Origin: an uncultured Pelagibacteraceae bacterium
GTDB taxonomy: Bacteria > Pseudomonadota > Alphaproteobacteria > Pelagibacterales > Pelagibacteraceae
Direction of reading: 5' to 3'
NCBI GenBank assembly: GCA_902580945.1
Contig: CACHML010000003.1
Coordinates: 1-64,000, forward strand
DNA length: 64,000 bases
Shown: in pieces, positions 41,508 to 53,742 of the stretch
How positions within the stretch are numbered: the stretch's first letter is position 1
Layout of the letters: each line of letters starts with the position of its first letter
The notes under the pieces: model-generated
The model's input: the letters and a program-made list of their open reading frames with translations, nothing else
Told to the model about the DNA's origin: nothing
The model's database searches: none
Translations under genes and position numbers: made by a program

Positions 41508-41522
41508 AAGAGGCCTTTTTTT
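41492..41522. terminator. Bidirectional intrinsic terminator between the ThiE-like and porin genes
   Basis: AAAAAAAGGCC-CCTAAAAGA-GGCCTTTTTTT; the left part overlaps the ThiE-like 3' coding end. Confidence 0.85.
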
Positions 41523-41542
41523 AAAAATTTGATTCTTTGTAA

Positions 41543-42487
41543 TTAGAATGCAAATGAGAAGTTAACTTCGTAACCTGTGTTATCAGCTGTTCCAGTACCC
41601 GCAACATTATCGATTGTTGAATGAGTTCCTGAAATAGTTAAGCCGCCTGAAGTGTAAGAGAAACTCACACCAGTTGCTTCCTGATCATTTGATCCAGATT
41701 CAAAATCAATCTCTGATACGTTGTAAGAAATTGATAAATCATCACTTACAGCATATGAAATACCCATTGCTGTAAAGTCTTCGTCTTCATTCGCAGTACC
41801 TGAATCAGTTTCATTTACTTGGTAACCGACTGTAAGTGCTCCCATAGCATATGTGATTGCCATAGCAGACAAGTCAGCTTTTCCAGTAATACCTGTAGTA
41901 GGTTGGTTGTTATTTTCACCCATTGCTAGATATACTGATAAGCCGTCGATACCAGTGTATAATGCACCGATTTCAGTTGAACTTTCAACTACACCTACTC
42001 CGCCTGATGGAGTGTAAGCAGCTTTAATTGCTAGTCCGTCCATTGCAGTGTAATCCCAGATGAATCTGTTAGCAGAGCTAGCAGCATTTGCAGCACCAGC
42101 AGCTGTTCCAGATACAGCAACACCATGAGCTTCTTCGTTTGCACTTGGAGTTACATCATCCCAAGCACCTATTGGTCCTGATGAACCACTTCCTGAGAAA
42201 GTTAATTTACCCAAATCACCAGTGTCGATAGAAATACTTCTGTCGTCCATATTATTTCCGTCAATCTCTATTGATGTTGATACTGTGAAACCATTATCCA
42301 TTTCACCACTTGCAGTAAATGTAAGAGAGTCAGTCATTGACCAACCATTTCCTAGGTCAGAATTATCCTCACCATTGAAAAAGATTGAAGTAGCGCCTGA
42401 TACAGACATTGATGCTGCTTGCGCAGAACCAGCTGTTACCAATGCAGTACCTAATGCTGTCAATCCTATTTTTTTTAGATTGTCCAT
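41543..42487 (-). CDS. Outer-membrane porin
   Basis: Signal peptide MDNLKKIGLTALGTALVTAGSAQA, alternating beta-strand pattern, C-terminal F (VNFSFAF). Confidence 0.88.
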   Translation of the reverse strand: MDNLKKIGLTALGTALVTAGSAQAASMSVSGATSIFFNGEDNSDLGNGWSMTDSLTFTASGEMDNGFTVSTSIEIDGNNMDDRSISIDTGDLGKLTFSGSGSSGPIGAWDDVTPSANEEAHGVAVSGTAAGAANAASSANRFIWDYTAMDGLAIKAAYTPSGGVGVVESSTEIGALYTGIDGLSVYLAMGENNNQPTTGITGKADLSAMAITYAMGALTVGYQVNETDSGTANEDEDFTAMGISYAVSDDLSISYNVSEIDFESGSNDQEATGVSFSYTSGGLTISGTHSTIDNVAGTGTADNTGYEVNFSFAF

Positions 42488-42703
42488 ATTATTACCTTTC
42501 GTTAGTTGTTTAATATTAAACATTTAATTCCTATCAATTATTTTTAAAAAATATTCCTTATTTTACTTGAAAATAGTATATTTAGGAAAAGTGTTGTATT
42601 TTTACATCACAATTAAACAAATAATTATCGGCTTTTTTAACCTTTTTGAAAAAAAACTTTTTAATCTCTCTTCTTTTCATTTATTACTAATTTTAAGGAA
42701 ATT

Positions 42704-43273
42704 ATGTCATTTTTTTTTAAGTCCAGACTTACTACAATAATTTTAGTAGCATTATTTGCATTATATTCTTGCGAAGGGATGCCAGGAGGTGACGCCAGAA
42801 AGAATCCACCAAATCCAAAAGAAAGGGTGAAGAAAAATTTAGAAGAAGGTAGAGGATTTAGGCTAGATAGTGCTTTTGGAAAAAGCGCAAAAGGTGGAGA
42901 TTTTCTATTTGCAAGTGCAAATGAACTTTGGAGGGCTTCTCTTGATACAATTGATTTTATGCCACTTTCATCCGTTAATTATAGTGGTGGAATAATAATT
43001 ACAGACTGGTACTCAGACGGAAACAATCTGGATGAATCTGTTAAAATAAGCATTAGATTTTTAACAAATGAGGTAAGAAGTGATGCCTTGGATATAAGTG
43101 TGTTTTATAAAAAATGTAATCAAGTTTTAAATTGCAAAATAGAAAAAAGAACTGGATCACTTGTTGCAGAACTAAAAAAAGAAATTTTGAGTAAGGCTGC
43201 AATTTACAAAAAACAAAAAAAAGATAAAAATTTCAAAGAATATAAAGGTAGTGCAGTCGACATTACAAAATAA
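42704..43273 (+). CDS. DUF3576-like lipoprotein
   Basis: Lipobox-like ALYSCEG, position before leuS, sequence style. Confidence 0.72.
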   Translation: MSFFFKSRLTTIILVALFALYSCEGMPGGDARKNPPNPKERVKKNLEEGRGFRLDSAFGKSAKGGDFLFASANELWRASLDTIDFMPLSSVNYSGGIIITDWYSDGNNLDESVKISIRFLTNEVRSDALDISVFYKKCNQVLNCKIEKRTGSLVAELKKEILSKAAIYKKQKKDKNFKEYKGSAVDITK

Positions 43274-43287
43274 ATTTTAATATTAAA

Positions 43288-45843
43288 GTGACTTCTTCAG
43301 AAAGATATAATTTTAAAACTATAGAAGAAAAGTGGCAAGAAAAGTGGATTAAAGCAAAAGCTTTTTCATCTAAGGTCGATAAAACCAAACAAAAATTTTA
43401 TTGCTTGGAAATGTTTCCGTACCCTTCAGGAAAAATACATATGGGTCACGTAAGAAATTATACAATAGGTGATGTATTATCTAGATATAAAACTTTAAAA
43501 GGTTTTAATGTAATGCACCCAATGGGATGGGATGCATTTGGGATGCCAGCTGAAAATGCTGCAAGAGAAAATAATTTGGATCCAAAAGATTGGACTAATA
43601 AAAATATTTCTACAATGAAAAGTCAATTAAAAAAACTAGGACTTTCTATTGATTGGGAAAGAGAAATTTCAACTTGCTCAGAAGAATACTATAAACATCA
43701 ACAACTTTTTTTTTTAGAGTTATATGAAAAAGGATTGGTTTACAGGAAAGAAAACTATGTAAATTGGGATCCGATCGATCAAACAGTTCTAGCTAATGAA
43801 CAAGTTATTGATGGGAAAGGATGGAGATCGGGAGCTATAGTTGAAAGAAAAAAACTAAATCAATGGTTCTTTAAAATCTCAGAATTTTCGCAAGAACTGT
43901 TAGATGATTTAAAGAAATTAAACGAGTGGCCAAATAAGGTCAAAGTAATGCAAAAAAACTGGATAGGTAAATCTTATGGTTGTGAAATAACTTTCAAAAC
44001 AGAGGGAGATTTACCAGTTGATGAAATCAAATGTTTTACAACAAGGCCCGATACTTTATTTGGTTTCTCTTTTTTGGCTATTTCAATTGATCATGAAATT
44101 TCAAAATATTATTCAAAAAATAAAGACTTTCAAAGATTTAAAAAAGAGTGTCAGAAAACTGGAACTACCGAGGAAGCGCTCGCCATAGGTGATAAAATTG
44201 GTTTTAAAACAAATTTAAAAGCTGTAAATCCATTAAACCCAAGTGAAAAAGTTCCTGTTTTCTTTGCAAATTTTGTTTTGATGGATTATGGGTTTGGCGC
44301 AGTTTTTGGCTGCCCAGCACATGATCAAAGAGATTTTGATTTTGCAACAAAATATAATCTAAATATTAAAACTGTGGTTAGACCTGATGATGAAAACGAG
44401 CGTTATACTGTAAAAGACAAAGCATATACAGGATCAGGTGTAATTATAAATTCAGAATTTTTAAATGGACTAAAAGTTCCCGAGGACTCAATTTCTAAAA
44501 CAATTGATATTTTAGAGAAAAAAGGAATTGGAAAGAAACAGTTCAATTTTAGACTAAAAGATTGGGGAGTTTCTAGACAGCGTTATTGGGGATGTCCGAT
44601 CCCTATTGCGTATGATGAAGATGGGAATGTAAAAAAAATTCCCAAAGAAGATTTACCAGTTACACTTCCAGAAAATGTAGACTTAAATAGTAAAGGTAAT
44701 CCATTAGACTCACAGAATGAATGGAAAAATATATTAATTGAGGGAAAAAAATATATCAGAGAGACTGATACACTTGATACTTTTGTCTGTTCCTCTTGGT
44801 ACTATCTTAGATTCTGTTCACCTAAAGAAACTGAATATGGATATAAAGATGAAGATATTAATTATTGGATGCCAGTTGATCAATATATTGGCGGTGTGGA
44901 ACATGCTATTCTTCACCTTTTATATTCACGTTTTTTTATGAAAGCCCTAGGTTATAAAAATAAAAATTTTTCATTTACTGAGCCGTTTAAAGGATTGTTT
45001 ACTCAAGGCATGGTATGTCATGAGACTTATAAAGATCAAAATAATAATTGGATTAGCCCTAATGAAATAGAATTTAAAGATGGTAAGTATTATAAAAAAG
45101 GAGAACAAGAAAATAAAATAATTGTCGGACCTTCTGAGTCAATGTCAAAATCAAAAAAAAATGTTATAGATCCAGAAAATATAATTAATAACTATGGTGC
45201 TGATGCAGTAAGATTATTTATATTATCAGATAGTCCACCTGAGAAAGATGTTCAATGGTCAGACCAAGGTATGATTGCTTCACATAAATTTATACTTAAA
45301 CTTTGGGGCCTACATTTAAAAGTGAAACAAAAAATTAAAAAAAGTGTTGGAAATAAAAAAGATAATGAAAATTTTGAAAAATTTACAAATCAAATGATAA
45401 ATAAAATTACTAATAATTTAGAAAATTTTAATTATAATGTAATTATTGCAAATATTTACGAAACATATAATTTTTTAAATAAAGAAATAGATAGTAATGT
45501 TGATAGTAATGTTCTTAAAATAAATTACATCAAAATACTAACTTTATTTTCTCCAGCAATACCTCACTACGTATCGGAATGCTTAGAGGATTTAGGATAT
45601 ATGGACCAGTTAAACTGGCCAGAGGTTAATGAAAATTTGTTAGAGGAAATTAAAATAGATTATGTAATACAAATTAATGGAAAAAAAAGAGCTATTTTAA
45701 ACGAAACTAGAGATATAGACCAAGAAAGTCTTTTAACCAAACTAAAATCTAATAAGGTGTCTCAAAGATATATAAAAAATAAGTCTATAAAAAAAATAAT
45801 TTTTGTGAAAAATAGATTAATAAACTTACTAATTGATGAATAA
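43288..45843 (+). CDS. leuS: Leucyl-tRNA synthetase
   Basis: [37 protein letters not shown] start. Confidence 0.98.
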   Translation: MTSSERYNFKTIEEKWQEKWIKAKAFSSKVDKTKQKFYCLEMFPYPSGKIHMGHVRNYTIGDVLSRYKTLKGFNVMHPMGWDAFGMPAENAARENNLDPKDWTNKNISTMKSQLKKLGLSIDWEREISTCSEEYYKHQQLFFLELYEKGLVYRKENYVNWDPIDQTVLANEQVIDGKGWRSGAIVERKKLNQWFFKISEFSQELLDDLKKLNEWPNKVKVMQKNWIGKSYGCEITFKTEGDLPVDEIKCFTTRPDTLFGFSFLAISIDHEISKYYSKNKDFQRFKKECQKTGTTEEALAIGDKIGFKTNLKAVNPLNPSEKVPVFFANFVLMDYGFGAVFGCPAHDQRDFDFATKYNLNIKTVVRPDDENERYTVKDKAYTGSGVIINSEFLNGLKVPEDSISKTIDILEKKGIGKKQFNFRLKDWGVSRQRYWGCPIPIAYDEDGNVKKIPKEDLPVTLPENVDLNSKGNPLDSQNEWKNILIEGKKYIRETDTLDTFVCSSWYYLRFCSPKETEYGYKDEDINYWMPVDQYIGGVEHAILHLLYSRFFMKALGYKNKNFSFTEPFKGLFTQGMVCHETYKDQNNNWISPNEIEFKDGKYYKKGEQENKIIVGPSESMSKSKKNVIDPENIINNYGADAVRLFILSDSPPEKDVQWSDQGMIASHKFILKLWGLHLKVKQKIKKSVGNKKDNENFEKFTNQMINKITNNLENFNYNVIIANIYETYNFLNKEIDSNVDSNVLKINYIKILTLFSPAIPHYVSECLEDLGYMDQLNWPEVNENLLEEIKIDYVIQINGKKRAILNETRDIDQESLLTKLKSNKVSQRYIKNKSIKKIIFVKNRLINLLIDE

Positions 45844-46300
45844 AATATTGTTAACATTTTTAATAATCTTCAGCACCTCATGTGCTTACAAACCAATTCT
45901 TTCTGAAAAAAACTACAATTTTCAAATTGAAAAAATTACATTTTCTGGTGAAAAAAATATTAATAGAGTAATAAAGAGAAAACTTTCAATGATTAGAGAA
46001 AGTGATAATTCCAACAAAAAAAAATTTGACGTAATAATTGAAACACTAAAAAATAAAAAAATAGTTTCCAATGATAGCAAAGGGGATCCTTTAAAATTTG
46101 AAGTTAATATAATAGTTTTTTATCAAGTTGAACTCAATGGTGATATATTGCTTAAGAGAGAAATAGAAAAAAATCATATTTATAATAATAAGTCTGATAA
46201 ATTTCAACTTGAACAAGATGAGAAAAATATAATTGATAATTTATCTAATAAAATTAGTGATGACATAATATCTTCAATCATAAATTTAAATGATAGTTAA
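45833..46300 (+). CDS. lptE: LptE-like LPS assembly lipoprotein
   Basis: Lipobox [12 protein letters not shown] and position between leuS and holA. Confidence 0.75.
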   Translation: MMNKILLTFLIIFSTSCAYKPILSEKNYNFQIEKITFSGEKNINRVIKRKLSMIRESDNSNKKKFDVIIETLKNKKIVSNDSKGDPLKFEVNIIVFYQVELNGDILLKREIEKNHIYNNKSDKFQLEQDEKNIIDNLSNKISDDIISSIINLNDS

Positions 46301-47267
46301 AAGTTTTGAATTAAATAGTTTTAAAATTAAAGATAAAAAAATACATCTAATTTTTGGAAACAATGAAGGTCTAAAAAATGATATTTTAGATAAAATTTAT
46401 TTAAAGGATTTTTCTGGCGAAATTTTAAAATATGATGAGCAAGAGATTTTAGTTAATAAAGATAGTTTAATATCAAATTTATTCAACAAATCACTTTTCG
46501 AAGATAAAAAAATAATTGTTATTTCACGGGCTACAGAAAAAATATTCAATTTAATAAATGAAATAATGGAAAAAGAATTGTCAGAAGTAAATATTATAAT
46601 AAATTCTTCTAATTTAGAAAAAAAATCAAAATTGAGAAATTTGTTTGAGAAAGAGAAAGAATTAATTTGTACTCCAGTTTATGAGGATGATACAAGGTCT
46701 TTAAATTTTGTTATTCAAAACTTTTTAAAGGAACATAAATTTAACTTATCACAAGAAATAAAAAATATTCTTATTGAAAGATCAAATGGAGATAGAATTA
46801 ATTTAAAAAACGAACTTACTAAGTTGAAAAACTTATCAATTAGCAAGAAAATAATTAGTTCTGAGGATTCTATAAAACTTTCTAATCTTGCTGAAAATTA
46901 TAGTGTATTTGAATTATCTGACAATTATTTGGCTAAAAATTCTAAGAAAGTTTCTAATATACTTAATGAAAACAATTACTCTTCTGAGGACTGTATATTG
47001 ATCATCAGGACGATATTAAGCAAATCTAAAAGACTTTTGAAAATAAGAACTGAAATTGACAATCATCAAAACTTAGAAAAAGCTCTATCAAGCGTTAAAC
47101 CGCCAATATTTTGGAAAGAAAAAGATATTGTAAAAAAACAAGTTCAATCATGGTCGACTGAAGAGGTAAAAAAAATGATATTCAAAATAAATGATTTGGA
47201 AGGTTTAATTAAGAAAAATTCAACAAATTCAATGCTTTTTGTATCTAATTTTATAAGCAACTATTAG
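46290..47267 (+). CDS. holA: DNA polymerase III subunit delta
   Basis: IHLIFGNNEGLKNDI... fold pattern and synteny. Confidence 0.85.
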   Translation: MIVKSFELNSFKIKDKKIHLIFGNNEGLKNDILDKIYLKDFSGEILKYDEQEILVNKDSLISNLFNKSLFEDKKIIVISRATEKIFNLINEIMEKELSEVNIIINSSNLEKKSKLRNLFEKEKELICTPVYEDDTRSLNFVIQNFLKEHKFNLSQEIKNILIERSNGDRINLKNELTKLKNLSISKKIISSEDSIKLSNLAENYSVFELSDNYLAKNSKKVSNILNENNYSSEDCILIIRTILSKSKRLLKIRTEIDNHQNLEKALSSVKPPIFWKEKDIVKKQVQSWSTEEVKKMIFKINDLEGLIKKNSTNSMLFVSNFISNY

Positions 47268-48115
47268 TAATTCTGTTTAATAATCTCTACTAGCCTATCC
47301 AATTGGTCAGCCGCTTTATATTCTAAAATCATAGTACCAGAATTATTCTTTTTGTTTCTAACAAATACCCTCATACCTATTTTATTTGTTAATTCTTCCT
47401 CAATACTTATAATATTTGGATCTTTACCTCTCTTTAAATTAGTAGAACTTGCTTTTATCATTCTAACTAAATTTTCAGCCTGTCTTACGGATAATTTTTT
47501 TGAAATTATCCTTTTTGCTAAAATTAACGCATTATCCAAACCTACTAAAATTTTAGCATGACCCTGGGACAATTTCTCCTCAACTATTAAACCTATTACT
47601 TCATGTGGAAGAGATAAAAGTCTTAAGCAATTAGATATATGTGTTCTACTTTTGCCAATAAATTTTGATACTCTATCCTGATCATAACCAAATTCATCAA
47701 TTAGTCTTTTGTAACCCTCTGCTTCTTCAATTGGATTTAAATCTTTTCTTTGAACATTTTCTACAATAGCAAATTCTAATGATTTAAGATTATCGACATT
47801 TATTAAAATCACAGGTACTTCGTGAAGACCTGCGTATTGTGCTGCCTGCCATCTTCTTTCTCCTGCTATTATTTCATATTTATCTTTATCATCAGAAGAT
47901 GGTCTAGCTATTATTGGTTGTATTATACCTCTCTCTCTTATAGAATTAGTTAATTCCTCTAAACTCACTTCATCAAATTTTTTTCTTGGCTGGTACTTGT
48001 TTCTGATCAATGAACTTATTGATATATTTTTTTTTCCCTCAACTTTTTCACTGTCACCGATTAAGGAAGATAATCCTCTTCCAAGTCCCTTTTTTGATTT
48101 AAACGGATTTATCAT
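47264..48115 (-). CDS. parB: Chromosome partitioning protein ParB
   Basis: GLGRGLSSLIGD, NKYQPRKKFDEVSLEELTNSI, AGERRWQAAQYAGL. Confidence 0.97.
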   Translation of the reverse strand: MINPFKSKKGLGRGLSSLIGDSEKVEGKKNISISSLIRNKYQPRKKFDEVSLEELTNSIRERGIIQPIIARPSSDDKDKYEIIAGERRWQAAQYAGLHEVPVILINVDNLKSLEFAIVENVQRKDLNPIEEAEGYKRLIDEFGYDQDRVSKFIGKSRTHISNCLRLLSLPHEVIGLIVEEKLSQGHAKILVGLDNALILAKRIISKKLSVRQAENLVRMIKASSTNLKRGKDPNIISIEEELTNKIGMRVFVRNKKNNSGTMILEYKAADQLDRLVEIIKQNY

Positions 48116-48912
48116 GCTGCACTCTCCACTTGTTTATCTTGGTTTAAAAATTCTTCAGTAAAATTAAAATATGCTCTACTTCCTGGACATGACCTATCAT
48201 AAATTAGAACTGGGACACCATGTGAGGGTGCTTCTGACAATCTGACATTTCTCGGTACAGCAGTACTGTAAACTTTATCTTTAAAGTAGTTTCTTGCCTC
48301 TGCCTCAACCTCTCCAGATAATTTGTTTCTCTTGTCATACATCGTCAGAAGTATTCCTCTTATGTCTAAAGATGGGTTTAGGTTCGACTTTATCCTCTCA
48401 ATGGTTTTCATGAGTTGTGTGAGGCCCTCTAAAGCAAAAAATTCTGTCTGAAGAGGTACTACGAGAGCATCGGAGGCTACTAATGCCATGATTGTTAGGA
48501 GACTTAAAGATGGTGGGCAGTCAATTATAATATAATCATAGAATGGCTCAGAATTATTTAAAATTGCGGTTAATTCGTCTTTTAATTTAAAGGCTCTTCT
48601 ACTATCACCTGCTGTTTCCACCTCTAGTCCAGACAAATCAACATTTGATGATATCAAATCTAAGTTTTCAAAGCTTGTAGACTGAATTACTTCTGAAATT
48701 TTTTTATTTCCATTCAATACATTGTAAATTGTTTGATCAGAACTTGTTGTGTTTGATAATCCAAGACCTGTAGTAGCATTACCTTGTGGATCAAGATCAA
48801 TTACAAGAATTTTTTTTCCTTTCATTGTTAAACCAGCAGCAAGATTGATGACTGTGGTGGTCTTGCCGACTCCACCTTTTTGATTTATGACCGAAATAGT
48901 TTTTCTATTCAT
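48112..48912 (-). CDS. parA: Chromosome partitioning ATPase ParA
   Basis: SVINQKGGVGKTTTVINLAAGL, DLDPQGNATTGLG. Confidence 0.98.
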   Translation of the reverse strand: MNRKTISVINQKGGVGKTTTVINLAAGLTMKGKKILVIDLDPQGNATTGLGLSNTTSSDQTIYNVLNGNKKISEVIQSTSFENLDLISSNVDLSGLEVETAGDSRRAFKLKDELTAILNNSEPFYDYIIIDCPPSLSLLTIMALVASDALVVPLQTEFFALEGLTQLMKTIERIKSNLNPSLDIRGILLTMYDKRNKLSGEVEAEARNYFKDKVYSTAVPRNVRLSEAPSHGVPVLIYDRSCPGSRAYFNFTEEFLNQDKQVESAA

Positions 48913-49550
48913 ATTTTTTTTTTTAAATTTGAAATTTTTACAACTAGTGACTGTTCACTTGTAAGACTTCTCATTTCCTCTATATCGAATTTCCATTTTA
49001 TAGAAACATCTTTCAAAATTTTTTTTCCACTTTTGCCTAAATACATAACTATGTATTTAAAGTTTTTAAAATTTTTTGTTGCTATATCAAAAATAACTGG
49101 CAAAGGTTTAAATGCTCGACAAATAATTACATCTGTTACTAAATTTTTTTCTTCAAATATATTTTTTTGAAAAATCTTAGCCTCTAATTTAAACCTTTTT
49201 GTCATCTCTTTTATAAAATTGCTCTTGTGATAACTCTTTTCATAAAAAATTAGCTTAAAACCTTGTTTTTTTGGTTTCATCAAAATACCCAAAACTATAC
49301 TAGGTAGCCCTGCACCAGATCCAAGATCAGTGCATACTTTAATATCATTTTTATCAATAAAATCAATAGTTTGTGCACTATCATAAATATGTCTTGAATT
49401 TATTGACTTTTCTGTACTTGAACTTATCAAATTAATTTTCCTATTTGTATTTAAAATCGACTGTGAATAGTCTTCTAGCTCCATTAATGTTTCACGTGAA
49501 ACATTTGGGAGATAAATTTTGTCTTTTTTTATTATTTTCGAATCAATCAA
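48909..49550 (-). CDS. rsmG: 16S rRNA m7G527 methyltransferase
   Basis: [28 protein letters not shown]; synteny mnmG-rsmG-parA. Confidence 0.93.
   Translation of the reverse strand: MIDSKIIKKDKIYLPNVSRETLMELEDYSQSILNTNRKINLISSSTEKSINSRHIYDSAQTIDFIDKNDIKVCTDLGSGAGLPSIVLGILMKPKKQGFKLIFYEKSYHKSNFIKEMTKRFKLEAKIFQKNIFEEKNLVTDVIICRAFKPLPVIFDIATKNFKNFKYIVMYLGKSGKKILKDVSIKWKFDIEEMRSLTSEQSLVVKISNLKKKI
49488..49503. promoter_or_regulatory. parS centromere site
   Basis: TGTTTCACGTGAAACA, perfect 16-bp palindrome identical to the consensus ParB site, within the rsmG 5' coding region. Confidence 0.95.
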
Positions 49551-51418
49551 GCTATATGCTTAATAGACTTTCTTTTGACATGAGACAACAAAATATATAC
49601 TGCAGCTGGGGTAATCCCGTCTATTCTAAGTGCTTGTCCTAATGTTTTTGGCTTTATTTTCTTAAATTTTGACTTAACTTCATTTGATAATCCAGAAAAT
49701 TGATCATAATCTATATTTTCCGGTATTTTGAGATTTTCATCTCTTTTAAATGCTAAAATATCTGCATCTTGCTTTTTCAAATATCCTTTATAGTGAGCTT
49801 TTATCTCAATTTGCTCATCAATTTCACGAGAAAAATATTTGATTTCTGGCCAAATTTCCCTAATTTTAATCATATTGACTGACTTTTGGCTCAATATTTC
49901 TAATGCATTTCTTTTTACCCCATCTTTAGCAATATTAATTCCAAATTTATATGCTTTTGAAGGGGAAATTAAAGAATTTACCATCATTTTAAGACTTTTT
50001 TTCAGTTTAGATGCTTTCTCTTTATATACAAATTTTCTATCTTCTAATATTAACCCAATATCGATTCCTTTTTGTGTAAGTCTTATGTCTGCATTATCAG
50101 ATCTTAAAGACAGCCTATATTCTGCCCTTGAGGTGAACATTCTATAGGGCTCTGCAACTCCTTTTGTAACTAAATCGTCTATCATAACTCCTATGTATGC
50201 CTCAGATCTATCAAGTATAAATGGCTCTTTGTCTTTAATAGAAAGAGCAGCATTTATTCCAGCTATTAATCCTTGTGCTGCAGCTTCCTCATAACCTGTT
50301 GTTCCATTAATTTGTCCCGCAAGGTAAAGATTTTTAATTTTTTTTGTCTCTAATGTTAAAAATAGTTCCCTTGGATCCACAAAATCGTATTCTATGGCAT
50401 ATCCAGGCCTTAAAATCTTAACGTTTTCTAAACCATTGATATTATTACATATTTCTTGCTGTATCTCAGCAGGAAGAGAAGTCGAAATTCCATTAGGGTA
50501 AATAGTTTTATCATTTAGACCTTCTGGCTCCAGAAATATTTGATGTTTTTGTTTATCAGCAAACTTTACGATTTTATCTTCTATAGAGGGACAGTATCTA
50601 GGACCAACTCCTTGGATACTTCCAGAATACATAGCACTACTTTTTATATTTTTAGAAATAATCTCATGAACTGCTTGATTGGTGTATGTCATCCTACATG
50701 AAATTTGCCTATTAATATTTTTTTTTGTTAAGAAAGAAAAAAAATATGGATCATCGTCAGCATGTTGTTCCTCGAGCTTTTCAAAGTTAATTGTAGTTGC
50801 ATCTAATCTTGGAGGTGTTCCTGTTTTTAACCTTCCAATCTTGAAATTATATTTTTCTAACTGTTCACTTAATCCTATTGAAGGTTTTTCATTAAATCTT
50901 CCAGCTGGTGTTTTTTCTTCACCAATGTGAATTAAACCATTGAGAAAAGTTCCAGTTGTTAAAATTACTTTTGATGATAATACTTTTTTTCCATCTTGTG
51001 TAACAAAACCGATTATAGTGTTTTTATCAAAAATGAACTCAATTACGGGATCTATAAAAATGCTTAAATTACAGTAGTTTACAAGTTTTTCTTGCATATA
51101 TTTTTTGTATAATGATCTATCACTTTGAGTTCTTGGTCCACGCACCGCAGGGCCTCTACTTCTATTTAATAATCGAAATTGTATTCCTGATTTATCTGCA
51201 ACCTCTCCCATTACACCATCAAGTGCATCTATCTCTCGTACAAGATGACCTTTGCCTAATCCTCCTATTGCAGGATTACATGACATCTCACCAATTGTAT
51301 CAAATTTATGTGTAAATAATGCAGTGTTTACACCTAATCTTGCCGAAGCTGCTGCTGCTTCACAGCCAGCATGACCTCCACCAATTACAACAACATCAAA
51401 TGATAGCTCATTTTTCAT
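49547..51418 (-). CDS. mnmG: tRNA U34 carboxymethylaminomethyl modifying enzyme MnmG/GidA
   Basis: [43 protein letters not shown]. Confidence 0.98.
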   Translation of the reverse strand: MKNELSFDVVVIGGGHAGCEAAAASARLGVNTALFTHKFDTIGEMSCNPAIGGLGKGHLVREIDALDGVMGEVADKSGIQFRLLNRSRGPAVRGPRTQSDRSLYKKYMQEKLVNYCNLSIFIDPVIEFIFDKNTIIGFVTQDGKKVLSSKVILTTGTFLNGLIHIGEEKTPAGRFNEKPSIGLSEQLEKYNFKIGRLKTGTPPRLDATTINFEKLEEQHADDDPYFFSFLTKKNINRQISCRMTYTNQAVHEIISKNIKSSAMYSGSIQGVGPRYCPSIEDKIVKFADKQKHQIFLEPEGLNDKTIYPNGISTSLPAEIQQEICNNINGLENVKILRPGYAIEYDFVDPRELFLTLETKKIKNLYLAGQINGTTGYEEAAAQGLIAGINAALSIKDKEPFILDRSEAYIGVMIDDLVTKGVAEPYRMFTSRAEYRLSLRSDNADIRLTQKGIDIGLILEDRKFVYKEKASKLKKSLKMMVNSLISPSKAYKFGINIAKDGVKRNALEILSQKSVNMIKIREIWPEIKYFSREIDEQIEIKAHYKGYLKKQDADILAFKRDENLKIPENIDYDQFSGLSNEVKSKFKKIKPKTLGQALRIDGITPAAVYILLSHVKRKSIKHIA

Positions 51419-51494
51419 AGCTGTAATTTATTATTGATCTTAAAATTTACAAGAAAACAGTTAAAAGCGTAAAAAAAGTAAGTAAAATCAATAC

Positions 51495-52826
51495 TTATTT
51501 ACCTATACAGAAATCATTAAAAATGGAACCAAGTATTTCTTCAACATCTACTTTTCCAACAATCATTCCTAGGTGTCTAGTTGCTAATCTTAAATCCTCT
51601 GCAGCTTTATCAAAATCTTCTTGCGAATTTTTTTCCTCAAAATTTTTTAAATTTTGAACACAGGCCTCTAAGCTTTGTCTATGTCTTTCTCTTGTAATTA
51701 AAGTTTCGTTTGAACGTACAAATTTATTTTTTAGTTTATCTTTAATTCTATTTATTAACTCATCTAAGTTTGTTTCATTCTTAATTGATATAAAAATTGG
51801 ATTAAACTTTTCAATTTGTTGATTTACATTTTTATATCCAAGATCTATTTTATTAATTACAATAATTGATTTTTCACTAACCAAATCGTTCAAAAATCCA
51901 GTAAAATCAACACTTTTTGGCTCTATTACTATAATATTGAGATCAGCATCTTCAGCTCTTTTAAGAGCTAATTTAATACCTTTTTTTTCTATCTCATCTT
52001 GAGACTCCCTTATCCCAGCAGTGTCAGAAATCACAACTGGATAACCATCTAAATTCAAATGAGCTTCGACAACATCTCTTGTTGTTCCTGCAATTTCTGA
52101 AACGATAGCTACATCACGATTAGAAAGATGATTTAATAAAGAAGATTTTCCTGCATTAGCTGGTCCAATAATTGCTATCTTAAAACCCTCTCTAATTCTT
52201 TCTCCAACTTTTTGATCATCCAAAATTTTTTCAATTTCTAATCTTATTTTTTCGGAATCTATTTTAATATTTTTAATTACATCTTCTGGAAGATCATCTT
52301 CAGGAAAATCAATTTTGGCCTCAACATTTGATAAAATTTTTAAAAGCTTTTCCCGAAGGGAATTAAATTTTTCAGAACTTCTTCCACTCATTATTTTAAT
52401 AGCTTGTTGCCTTTGAATTTCGGTTTCTGCAGAAATAAGATCCGATATACTTTCAGCCTTAAGAAGATTTATTTTTTCATTTTGAAAGGCAATTTTTGTA
52501 AATTCACCAGGCTCAGCTAATCGACAATTCTCGATATTAGATAATTGATCTAAAATTGATCGAACAACAGCTATGCTACCATGTGTATGGATCTCAGCCA
52601 TATCTTCGCCTGTATAGCTCTTAGGGCCAGGAAACCATAACAATATTCCTTCGTCTATGAGTTCAGAATTGTTAATTTTATTGAATTTTTTTAACGTTGC
52701 TACCCTTGGTTCAGGTAAGACAGATTTTGTTAATAATTTTAAAATTTTACTAGTCTTATTTCCTGATATTCTAATTACAGCTATACCAGATAAACCTTGT
52801 CCAGAGGAAAGTGCATAAATAGTCAT
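51495..52826 (-). CDS. mnmE: tRNA modification GTPase MnmE/TrmE
   Basis: IAIIGPANAGKSSLLNHLSNRDVAIVSEIAGTTRDVVE, C-terminal FCIGK. Confidence 0.97.
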   Translation of the reverse strand: MTIYALSSGQGLSGIAVIRISGNKTSKILKLLTKSVLPEPRVATLKKFNKINNSELIDEGILLWFPGPKSYTGEDMAEIHTHGSIAVVRSILDQLSNIENCRLAEPGEFTKIAFQNEKINLLKAESISDLISAETEIQRQQAIKIMSGRSSEKFNSLREKLLKILSNVEAKIDFPEDDLPEDVIKNIKIDSEKIRLEIEKILDDQKVGERIREGFKIAIIGPANAGKSSLLNHLSNRDVAIVSEIAGTTRDVVEAHLNLDGYPVVISDTAGIRESQDEIEKKGIKLALKRAEDADLNIIVIEPKSVDFTGFLNDLVSEKSIIVINKIDLGYKNVNQQIEKFNPIFISIKNETNLDELINRIKDKLKNKFVRSNETLITRERHRQSLEACVQNLKNFEEKNSQEDFDKAAEDLRLATRHLGMIVGKVDVEEILGSIFNDFCIGK

Positions 52827-52873
52827 AAAATTTATTATAGTTTTATATTATTCATAATTATATATCTTTCTTA

Positions 52874-53739
52874 ATGATAATTTGGTTAACATCATATCCC
52901 AAAAGTGGAAATACCTGGTTGAGATTTTTTGTTATTTCTCTTTTGATGGGAAAAAAAAACAAACCTAAATCTCAATCATTTAAAAGCAATATTAGCTTAT
53001 CCGAACGTTTCTCATTTTGAAAATTTAGTATCAAATTATTTGGATCTTAAAGAAATAGGAAAAAATTGGATTTTATCACAAGATAGAATAAATGCTGATA
53101 AAAATTTAAGATTTTTTAAAACTCATAACATGCTTGGAAAACTAAATAACCACCAATTTACAGACAATAAAAATACACTTGGTGCAATTCATGTTGTTAG
53201 AGATCCAAGGAATATTATTACATCCTTGAAAAATCATTTATCTTTTCCAACTTATAATGAGGCAAAAGAATTTATGTTTAATGAAAAACAGATATTAAGT
53301 TTGTCAGATCAAGAAAAAGAGAGGTACGAGAAGTATAAAACTAAATATCCGCTTCCACAAATAATTGGATCATGGAAAACACATTATTTATCTTGGAAAA
53401 AAATGAATAAGAATTACCTTTTAGTAAAGTATGAAAATCTTATTGAAAATCCAAAACTTGAGTTTACAAAAGTGGCAAAATATATTGGAGATTTAATTAA
53501 ATTAAAATTTGATGATGACCAAATTAATACAGCTATCAAGCTAAGTTCTTTTGAAAAATTAGAGAACTTGGAAAAAAAAACATGGTTTCATAGAAAGCGC
53601 AATGGATATGAATGGAAAAAAAAAGAAATTTTTCTTTTTAGGACCTAAAAATAATTGGGAAGATTTGTTAGATTATGAAATTTCTAATGAGATTAAAGAT
53701 AAATTTAATAATGAAATGAGAGAACTTGGATATCTATGA
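52874..53739 (+). pseudogene. Sulfotransferase, broken by two +1 A frameshifts (52951-52959 and 53616-53624)
   Basis: Frame A MIIWLTSYPKSGNTWLRFFVISLLMGKK (PAPS loop), then HVVRDPRNIITSLKNHL...WKTHYLSW...LLVKYENLIENP...FHRKRNGYEWKKK, then FFFLGPKNNWEDLLDYEISNEIKDKFNNEMRELGYL in a third segment. Confidence 0.85.
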
Positions 53740-53742
53740 TGA

